This document shows, piece by piece, positions 6,034 through 11,448 of a stretch of 11,448 nt of DNA. The notes below the pieces were generated by a model, which did no database searches, was not told the origin of the DNA, and saw nothing but the letters and a program-made list of their open reading frames with translations. How positions within the stretch are numbered: the first letter of the stretch is position 1; every line of letters begins with the position of its first letter. The DNA comes from Sphingomonadaceae bacterium (GTDB lineage: Bacteria; Pseudomonadota; Alphaproteobacteria; Sphingomonadales; Sphingomonadaceae): the NCBI GenBank assembly GCA_016462305.1, contig JAEMTM010000037.1:3628-15075 (forward strand), in the 5' to 3' direction. The position numbers and the translations under genes are program-made.

Positions 6034-7880
6034 TGGCAACGAATGATATGAGGACATACCGCATTGCTGTTCGCAGATATGGAAACAGGTTCGCATCATT
6101 GACTGACAAGATTTCAAAAAGCGGCCTTTTGGTTGCCAGCGCTCTGGTCTTGGCAATTTCTTTGCCCGCGCTTGGGCAGCAGGGGCCTGAATCCCTGCTT
6201 CCTGAAGGCTTTGGCGATCCTCCACCCCCGCCGACGCCCGCAGCAGGCCGACCTGCGCCCAATGCCCCCAAATCGCCGAATGGCGCAACCGCCACGACCC
6301 CTTTGACGGGGGATGAAAGCACGACGGAAGAGGAAGATGAAGAAGAGCCGGAATTGGTCATCCGTTTTGATGTGCCACCTTCCGCGCGAAAGTCTTTGGA
6401 CGATATTGGGATTTTATCGGAAGCATCAGGCGGATTTCCGGCGGACTCTTTTGGTACCGTGGATGGTGCTTTCCTCAGCCAGATATTAGAGCGAACGTCG
6501 GGGCCGATTGCCTCGCGCTGGGGCACGATCATGGCGCGGCGCTTACTTGCCAGCCGCACCAACACGCCAGCCGGTGTCAACGGCGCGGATTGGACAGCGG
6601 AGCGCGCGTGGTTGTTGCTGCGGATGGGCGATTCGGTCGTGGCGCGTAAACTTGTTCAGCAGGTTGATGGCGCAGATTACACAAAACGCCTCCACGAGGT
6701 CGCGATGCAGGCCTATTTGGCCAACGGCGATTTAGCGGGCATGTGCCCACTGACCGAAAGCGGTGTGCGCCTTGTGAACGATGGCCGCTGGAAAATGACA
6801 CGCGCCATCTGTGCGTCGCTGGCGGGTGAGCAAGGCAGCGCGACGGCATTTATCAATCAGGGACGCTATCAGGGGTGGGTGCGCGGCGTCGATTATCTTC
6901 TGGCTGAAAAAGCGGTTGGGGCCGGTATTAACGGGCGGCGTTCGGTGAAAATCGAATGGGAAAATGTGGAGGGCATGAACCCTTGGCGCTTCGGTCTTTC
7001 CGCTGCTGTGGGCCTTGAACCCCCCGAAATCCTATTTGCCGGCACGGGTCGTCAGGTCGACGGTTGGCGCGTACAGTTGCCGATGTTTACGCCGACGATC
7101 CGGGTCAAATATGCGCCTGGAGCTGCTGCGCTTGGTATATTGTCGAACCGGAACATGGTGGATCTGTATGCGCAGGTCCTTGATGATCCCGATGCGCCCG
7201 ACGCCGCGCGGTCACAGGCCGAAAGCCTTGGATATGCTTACACCGCATCAGGTGCAGATGCCAAGGTTGCGGCTATGACGTCTTTATGGACCACGGCGGC
7301 CACGGGCGCAGACTATCAGGGTTCATTGGTGATGACGGCGCGGGCGGCTGCGCTTATTGCGCCGAGCGCTGATCATCGGGCAGAGGCTGACCGGCTGATT
7401 GCCTCCATGCTGACGGCTGGGCTTGACCGTTCCGCTGCGCGATGGATGGACATTGTGGCGGATGGATCGCTGGGTTGGGCGCTTCTGACTTTGGCGGCTC
7501 CGGGGCGGGTAACGGCTGCTGATTATGGCAGCCTTGACGATTTTTTCGACAATGATGGCAGCACCGACGGACATAAGTCACGGCTATTGCTCGCCGGCTT
7601 GTCCGGGCTTGGCCGTATTGAAAAGGATGCAGGCACGGAATTTGCCAGCGACCTCAAAATCAATATTTCCCGGCAAACCGCATGGTCAAAGGCGATTACC
7701 GCCGCCGCCGAACGTGGCGAGCAGGGCACGGTTGCATTGATGGCGATGGCCGCACTGCAGGCGCCTTCATGGTCGCTGGTTCCCGCCAATCATCTTTACT
7801 ATATCGTCCGTTCATTGCGTCAGGTCGGTTTGGAGGCCGAAGCCCGGATGATTGCGGCTGAAGCTGTCACTTTTGCCTGA
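6033..7880 (+). CDS. Exported, helix-rich protein of unknown function (615 residues)
   Basis: I do not recognise a named family. The N-terminus has a long basic region, then a hydrophobic core at about residues 31-45 and a likely signal peptidase I site ALG/QQ at 48/49, so it is probably periplasmic or otherwise exported. Next come the short motif ESLLPEGFG (53-61), a proline-rich stretch (DPPPPPTP, 62-69), an Ala/Pro/Thr linker and a strongly acidic run (residues 96-107). From about 115 to the end it is rich in Ala/Leu and looks like stacked amphipathic helices, possibly of TPR or other alpha-solenoid type. Examples are AWLLLRMGDSVVARKLV at 192-208 and LRQVGLEAEARMIAAEAV near the C-terminus. 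Two cysteines occur, C238 and C260. It is followed after 30 bases by xerD, so it is probably co-transcribed with xerD and accA. A role in envelope assembly is conceivable from the fold and export signal, but nothing proves it. Confidence 0.85.
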   Translation: MATNDMRTYRIAVRRYGNRFASLTDKISKSGLLVASALVLAISLPALGQQGPESLLPEGFGDPPPPPTPAAGRPAPNAPKSPNGATATTPLTGDESTTEEEDEEEPELVIRFDVPPSARKSLDDIGILSEASGGFPADSFGTVDGAFLSQILERTSGPIASRWGTIMARRLLASRTNTPAGVNGADWTAERAWLLLRMGDSVVARKLVQQVDGADYTKRLHEVAMQAYLANGDLAGMCPLTESGVRLVNDGRWKMTRAICASLAGEQGSATAFINQGRYQGWVRGVDYLLAEKAVGAGINGRRSVKIEWENVEGMNPWRFGLSAAVGLEPPEILFAGTGRQVDGWRVQLPMFTPTIRVKYAPGAAALGILSNRNMVDLYAQVLDDPDAPDAARSQAESLGYAYTASGADAKVAAMTSLWTTAATGADYQGSLVMTARAAALIAPSADHRAEADRLIASMLTAGLDRSAARWMDIVADGSLGWALLTLAAPGRVTAADYGSLDDFFDNDGSTDGHKSRLLLAGLSGLGRIEKDAGTEFASDLKINISRQTAWSKAITAAAERGEQGTVALMAMAALQAPSWSLVPANHLYYIVRSLRQVGLEAEARMIAAEAVTFA

Positions 7881-7891
7881 CAATATGGCAA

Positions 7892-7903
7892 TGACGATCG
7901 TCA
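7892..7903. repeat. 12-base perfect palindrome TGACGATCGTCA before xerD
   Basis: The palindrome ends 7 bases before the xerD ATG at 7911, in the 30-base gap after the exported-protein gene. Immediately upstream, TTGCC (7873-7877) and GGCAA (7887-7891) form a second, 5-base inverted repeat. There is no T-run, so it is not a classical terminator. About three perfect 12-base palindromes would be expected by chance in a window this size, so function is uncertain. Confidence 0.4.
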
Positions 7904-7910
7904 GCCAGCC

Positions 7911-8837
7911 ATGAGCTTGCCTGATCGTGATCTGATTGCGCGTTTTCTGGAGATGTTGGCGGCAGAGCAGGGTGTCGCGAAGAACACGCTTTCGGCCTAC
8001 CAAAGCGACTTGATGTCGGCATCCGGCCTTTTGCACAGTAAACTGGCAGTGGCAGAGCCTGACGCGCTCGTAGAACTGGCGCGCCAATGGCGACACCTTG
8101 CCAACAGCTCTGTCGCGCGCAAGGCATCGGCATTACGGCGTTTTTTTGCCTTTCTGCATGAGGAGGGATTTCGCGCCGACAATCCGTCGGCAGCGCTCCC
8201 AAAGCCAGCGCAAATGCGGCCCTTGCCCAAAATTTTGGATAAAGACGAAGTCGACACCTTATTCGCGGTCATTGAAGCAAAGCTTGCCCAGGCGCATCCA
8301 ATATCAAGTGATTACCGGCTGTCGGCGCTTATCGAACTGCTATACGGTTCCGGCCTGCGTGCGACCGAATTGGTTGCCCTGCCGCGAAATGCAGTCATAT
8401 CCGATAGGCCGTTCATCATCATAAAAGGCAAAGGCGACAAGGAACGATTAATCCCCATTTCCAATCGTGCCCGCCACGCAGTAAATGCTTGGCTGGACTT
8501 CGTTCCTGAAAAATCGCGGTTTCTCTTTCCGTCGCGCGGGGGGCATATCAGCCGCATTCGCCTGTTCCAGATCATTAAGGACCTTGCCGCGCATGCGGGG
8601 CTCGACCCGGCGAAGGTCAGTCCCCATGTCCTGCGGCATGCCTTTGCCACGCATCTTTTGGCGGGCGGCGCTAATTTGCGGGCGTTGCAGTCCATGCTGG
8701 GGCATGCGGACATTGCGACGACGCAGATTTACACGCATGTTGATAGCAGCAAGCTCGTCGAATTGGTCAATCGGCGGCATCCATTGGCAACGCGCACATT
8801 GACCCGTCGCACCTCAGGCTCTAACCCGCAAGCATGA
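7911..8837 (+). CDS. xerD: Tyrosine recombinase XerD
   Basis: XerD, together with XerC, resolves chromosome dimers at the dif site near the replication terminus under FtsK control. The 308 residues show an N-terminal SAM-like core-binding domain (about 5-90) and a C-terminal catalytic domain. All catalytic residues are present: R150 (GSGLRATEL), K174 (KGKGDKER), H239 and R242 (SPHVLRH), H265 (MLGHADIATT) and the nucleophile Y274 (QIYTHV). Spacing between them matches E. coli XerD. XerD is chosen over XerC because of the context beside aroK and accA, which as I remember is usual for alphaproteobacterial xerD; sequence alone does not fully settle this. The ATG at 7911 has a poor ribosome site. 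The stop overlaps the accA start by four bases (ATGA), so accA translation is probably coupled. It is a housekeeping recombinase, not a phage integrase: there is no att-site duplication or cargo nearby. Confidence 0.93.
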   Translation: MSLPDRDLIARFLEMLAAEQGVAKNTLSAYQSDLMSASGLLHSKLAVAEPDALVELARQWRHLANSSVARKASALRRFFAFLHEEGFRADNPSAALPKPAQMRPLPKILDKDEVDTLFAVIEAKLAQAHPISSDYRLSALIELLYGSGLRATELVALPRNAVISDRPFIIIKGKGDKERLIPISNRARHAVNAWLDFVPEKSRFLFPSRGGHISRIRLFQIIKDLAAHAGLDPAKVSPHVLRHAFATHLLAGGANLRALQSMLGHADIATTQIYTHVDSSKLVELVNRRHPLATRTLTRRTSGSNPQA

Positions 8838-9778
8838 TGGTATATCTCGATTTTGAAAAGCCGGTTGCCGCGCTCGAAGCGCGCATCCTTGAATTGCAAG
8901 ATGCCGCGCGTGATAGCGACGTTGATGCGAGCACCGAAATCTCCAAATTGCGCGACAAGGCGGACAAGCAGTTGAAGGATACCTATGCCAATTTGACGGC
9001 ATGGCAGAAAACGCAGGTCGCACGGCACCCGGAACGGCCACATTTCAAACATTATATCGAAGCGATGTTTGAAGACTTCATGCCCTTGGCAGGGGACCGC
9101 GCCTTTGGCGATGACCAAGCGATCATGGGCGGCCTTGCGCGCCTGAATGGTCGCCGCGTGATGGTCATTGGGCATGAAAAGGGCGACGATACGCAAAGCC
9201 GACTGCGCCATAATTTTGGCATGGGCAAGCCCGAGGGCTATCGCAAAGCCATTCGCTTGATGGAGCTTGCGGATCGGTTCGGTATCCCGGTGGTGAGCCT
9301 TGTCGATACGTCGGGGGCGTTTCCGGGTATTCAGGCCGAAGAACGCGGGCAGGCAGAGGCCATTGCCCGTTCAACCGAACAATGCCTTGCGCTTGGCGTG
9401 CCGATGATTGCGTGCATCGTGGGCGAGGGCGGTTCGGGTGGTGCCGTTGCACTTGCGGCTGCCGACCGGATATTGATGTTTCAATATGCGGTGTATTCGG
9501 TGATTTCGCCCGAAGGTTGCGCATCGATTTTGTGGCGTACCGGCGACAAGGCGGCGGACGCAGCGCAAGCGATGAAGATGACGGCAGACGACCTGAAGGC
9601 GCTGCGCATCATTGACCGGATTGTTGCCGAACCCATTGGTGGCGCACATCGCGACCATGGCATGGCTGCGGCGACGCTTGCGACCGCCATTGACGAGGAG
9701 TTGGATGCATTGTCAGGCTTCTCCTCCAAAGAATTGCTTCAACAGCGTCGCGCAAAATTTTTGTCCATGGGGGCCTAA
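8834..9778 (+). CDS. accA: Acetyl-CoA carboxylase carboxyltransferase subunit alpha
   Basis: AccA pairs with AccD to transfer the carboxyl group from biotin carrier protein to acetyl-CoA, making malonyl-CoA for fatty acid synthesis. The 314 residues match the family length. Seen are the N-terminal helical region with LDFEKPVAALEARI (5-18), RHPERPH (64-70), DTSGAFPGIQAEERGQAEAI (158-177), the oxyanion-hole glycines GEGGSGGA (197-204) and SVISPEGCASILWR (222-235). These are hallmark carboxyltransferase alpha motifs. The start is ATGATG at 8834; either ATG could serve, the first giving the ATGA overlap with xerD. accD is not in the window, as is usual since accA and accD are commonly unlinked. 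No terminator with a T-run is obvious after the TAA. Confidence 0.97.
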   Translation: MMVYLDFEKPVAALEARILELQDAARDSDVDASTEISKLRDKADKQLKDTYANLTAWQKTQVARHPERPHFKHYIEAMFEDFMPLAGDRAFGDDQAIMGGLARLNGRRVMVIGHEKGDDTQSRLRHNFGMGKPEGYRKAIRLMELADRFGIPVVSLVDTSGAFPGIQAEERGQAEAIARSTEQCLALGVPMIACIVGEGGSGGAVALAAADRILMFQYAVYSVISPEGCASILWRTGDKAADAAQAMKMTADDLKALRIIDRIVAEPIGGAHRDHGMAAATLATAIDEELDALSGFSSKELLQQRRAKFLSMGA

Positions 9779-9814
9779 GTTTTTCTTGCGATAGAAAGTT
9801 GAGGCGCTTTAACA

Positions 9815-9830
9815 TTTCGACGTGTCGAAA
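9815..9830. promoter_or_regulatory. Interrupted palindrome TTTCGAC-GT-GTCGAAA upstream of the M48 gene
   Basis: Seven-base perfect arms are separated by two bases, in the 96-base gap between accA and the M48 peptidase gene. It is too tight for a good RNA hairpin and has no T-run, so a protein-binding operator is more likely than a terminator. It lies just downstream of a weak promoter-like pair, TTGCGA (9786-9791) and TTTAAC (9808-9813), where a repressor could act. No regulator family is assigned. Confidence 0.4.
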
Positions 9831-9863
9831 CTTAATCGGCTAAACGCCGTTCTGTGTGTTTGG

Positions 9864-9870
9864 GCAGGAA
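9864..9870 (+). promoter_or_regulatory. Ribosome binding site of the M48 peptidase gene (GCAGGAA)
   Basis: AGGA at 9866-9869 lies 5 bases before the ATG at 9875. This argues for that start over the in-frame GTG at 9854, whose extra seven residues (MCLGRNF) would translate through the ribosome site. Confidence 0.65.
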
Positions 9871-9874
9871 TTTT

Positions 9875-11374
9875 ATGCGCTTTTCAAAGATGTTTCTTGT
9901 TACGGGTGCCGCAATTTGCGGATTGGCAAATGTTGGCGGTCCTATTCCCGCCGAAGCACAATCCCGAACCACAGCCCCCGCTATTCCCAAGCCGTTTACC
10001 GCCAGGGAAAAGAATGAAGGCGCAAAATATCACGCGGAAATTTTGAAAGAGTTTGGCGGATCGATGCAAAGTCCGCAGACTGCCTATGTGGTGCGGATCG
10101 GCAAAAACATTGCCATGCAGTCAAGACTTGGAAACGCGCAAAGCGATTTTAACGTTACATTGCTCAATTCGTCGGTGAACAATGCATTCGCGTTGCCGGG
10201 GGGTTATGTTTATATCACCCGCCAATTGGTCGCCTTGACCAATGATGAAGCCGAAATGGCAGGCGTTCTTGGTCATGAGATCGGGCACACAGCAGCACGG
10301 CACAGTGAAAAACGCAAAAATAACTCCACAATTGCGGGTATTTTTGGGATTGGCGGTAGCATATTGGGGGCAGTGCTTGGTAACTCGGGCGGTTGGCTCG
10401 GCGCTCTGGGTGAGGGGTTACAGCGATATGCAGGTCCGTTGGCGCAGGTCTTCACTCTAAAATATTCGCGCACGCAAGAAGAGGAAGCCGATGATTACGG
10501 CATCCGTTACCTCAGCACAGCGGGATATGATCCAAGCGCATTGGCATCGATGCTCAATTCATTGGCGTTGCAGACCAGCGTGGACACGCAGGTTGCCGGC
10601 TTGGCCAATAACCGGGTTCCGGAGTGGGCAAGCACCCACCCCGATCCTGCCCGCCGCGTTTCGCGCGCAGCATCGCGGTCCAAAAGCTATCCCGCCAGCA
10701 ATTTGCGCAATGCCGCCGCCCATTTGGCGGCCATTGACGGCATGTTGTATGGCGATGACCCCGCGCAAGGTGTGGTCGAAGGGCAAGATTTCCTGCATCC
10801 GCAACTGAAGATGAAATTCACCGCGCCCAATGGCTTTGGTATGCAAAACTCCAATGATGCAGTGACAATTAACGGGAATAGCGGGAAAGCCATGTTCACG
10901 GGCGGTGCATTTGATGGCAATCGCAGCAGCTATGTGGACAACGCGCTTAAGGCACTGTCGGGGGAGAATGCCACGATTCCCGTAGGCGAAATACGCCGGA
11001 CAATCGTGAATGATGTCCCTGCTTTTTACGCCAATTCCGTGGTCGATACGCAGCAGGGGCAACGCGTCGTTACGGTGTTCGCCTATGAATGGGCGCCGGG
11101 CATGGCCTATCATTTTGTGACGATCACGGCGAACAACGTGAACCCGTTTGACCGCATGTTTGCAAGCCTGTCGCGTCTGACCCCCGCGCAAGCCGCCACG
11201 GTAAAACCACGCAGGCTGCGTGTGGTGACAGCCGGGCCACAAGATAATGTCGCAACACTCGCCGCACGCATGGCTTACCCATCGCTGCAAAATGAACGCT
11301 TTAGGGCGCTCAACGGACTGTCATCCAATGCCGCCATTCGTGCTGGGCAGAAGCTCAAGATTGTGACCTATTGA
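9875..11374 (+). CDS. Exported M48 family zinc metallopeptidase with C-terminal LysM-like domain
   Basis: From the ATG at 9875 the protein is 499 residues. A signal peptide (MRFSKMFLVTGAAICGLA...) ends at a likely AEA/QS site (28/29), so it is periplasmic. The M48 peptidase domain covers about 40-265. The zinc site HEIGH is at 134-138, with the third ligand E204 in the EEEADDYG segment. STHPDPARR (253-261) carries H255, matching the STHP histidine known from BepA-type proteases. A glycine-rich hydrophobic stretch (152-178) lies between them and may flank the active-site groove. Residues about 300-435 form an extra domain I do not recognise. The last 55 residues, ending in IRAGQKLKIVTY, look like a LysM fold for peptidoglycan binding. 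The likely role is outer-membrane or envelope protein quality control, held at the cell wall (inference). It appears to be its own transcription unit. Confidence 0.9.
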   Translation: MRFSKMFLVTGAAICGLANVGGPIPAEAQSRTTAPAIPKPFTAREKNEGAKYHAEILKEFGGSMQSPQTAYVVRIGKNIAMQSRLGNAQSDFNVTLLNSSVNNAFALPGGYVYITRQLVALTNDEAEMAGVLGHEIGHTAARHSEKRKNNSTIAGIFGIGGSILGAVLGNSGGWLGALGEGLQRYAGPLAQVFTLKYSRTQEEEADDYGIRYLSTAGYDPSALASMLNSLALQTSVDTQVAGLANNRVPEWASTHPDPARRVSRAASRSKSYPASNLRNAAAHLAAIDGMLYGDDPAQGVVEGQDFLHPQLKMKFTAPNGFGMQNSNDAVTINGNSGKAMFTGGAFDGNRSSYVDNALKALSGENATIPVGEIRRTIVNDVPAFYANSVVDTQQGQRVVTVFAYEWAPGMAYHFVTITANNVNPFDRMFASLSRLTPAQAATVKPRRLRVVTAGPQDNVATLAARMAYPSLQNERFRALNGLSSNAAIRAGQKLKIVTY

Positions 11375-11412
11375 TCGCAAAAGAGGTGTTTCACCACATT
11401 CCTTGGTTGCGA
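11375..11412 (+). other. Nested inverted repeats after the M48 gene
   Basis: Directly after the stop, TCGCAA (11375-11380) pairs with TTGCGA (11407-11412). Between them GGTG-TTT-CACC (11385-11395) can form a small hairpin. A T-tract is lacking, so this is at best a weak or factor-dependent terminator. The remaining 36 bases of the window hold nothing I can identify. Confidence 0.25.
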
Positions 11413-11448
11413 GGCGCGTCGAAATCTCACACAGCCTGACAAAATCGT

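Noticed and set aside
7911..8837. Tyrosine recombinase as a sign of a mobile island or prophage
   Set aside because: Its length, core residues and placement with accA and near aroK fit housekeeping XerD; no att repeats, tRNA or cargo genes are present.
9854..9874. GTG start for the M48 peptidase giving seven extra residues
   Set aside because: The ATG at 9875 has a well-spaced AGGA site and begins a standard signal peptide; the GTG has neither.
9908..9922. Possible lipobox in the M48 signal peptide (AAIC, C15)
   Set aside because: The residue before Cys is Ile, which does not fit the Gly/Ala/Ser expected by signal peptidase II; an AEA/QS signal peptidase I site fits better.
10559..11290. 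243-codon open frame on the minus strand within the M48 peptidase gene
   Set aside because: It is antisense to a clear gene, has a His/Cys/Arg-rich translation without domain features, and has no plausible start signal.
1..11448. CRISPR arrays, tRNA or rRNA genes, insertion sequences, riboswitches
   Set aside because: No regularly spaced repeats, transposase genes, terminal inverted repeats or RNA-gene signatures were seen, and non-coding space is very limited.

Overview
The window looks like ordinary chromosomal housekeeping DNA from an alphaproteobacterium, most likely a sphingomonad (Sphingopyxis/Sphingorhabdus-like). The basis is moderately high GC by eye, the protein sequences, and the gene order aroB-aroK / exported hypothetical / xerD / accA, which I remember as typical of Alphaproteobacteria. 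No database search was possible, so the taxonomy is inference. I see no insertion sequence, prophage, CRISPR array, tRNA or rRNA, and no clear sign of recent horizontal transfer. Coding density is very high: the only non-coding stretches over 40 bases are about 5847-6032, 9779-9874, the first 45 bases and the last 74 bases.

Layout. (1) Plus strand, 46-4189: radA (DNA repair ATPase), then after 36 bases cvpA (membrane protein), an Fe-S scaffold-like protein of the NifU/IscU N-terminal family, and a Kef-type K+/H+ antiporter. The last three are joined by TGATG stop/start overlaps, so they are almost certainly co-transcribed and translationally coupled. (2) Minus strand, 5846-4186: aroK then aroB, two shikimate pathway enzymes joined by a 4-base ATGA overlap. 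The aroB 3' end overlaps the 3' end of the antiporter gene by 4 bases. (3) A divergent intergenic region of about 186 bases with an AT-rich core and an 11-base direct repeat. (4) Plus strand, 6033-9778: a 615-residue exported protein of unknown function, xerD (chromosome dimer resolution recombinase) and accA (acetyl-CoA carboxylase carboxyltransferase alpha subunit). The xerD-accA junction is a 4-base overlap. (5) Plus strand, 9875-11374: a separate gene for an exported M48 zinc metallopeptidase with a C-terminal LysM-like domain, preceded by a short intergenic region with a near-perfect palindrome.

The units cover genome maintenance (RadA, XerD), aromatic amino acid precursor synthesis (AroK, AroB), fatty acid synthesis (AccA), ion homeostasis (Kef) and envelope quality control (M48-LysM). 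The least understood parts are the 615-residue exported protein and the scaffold-like protein, which lacks two of the residues that define active IscU/SufU scaffolds. I found no convincing new multi-gene system; the findings are modest leads and are scored as such.
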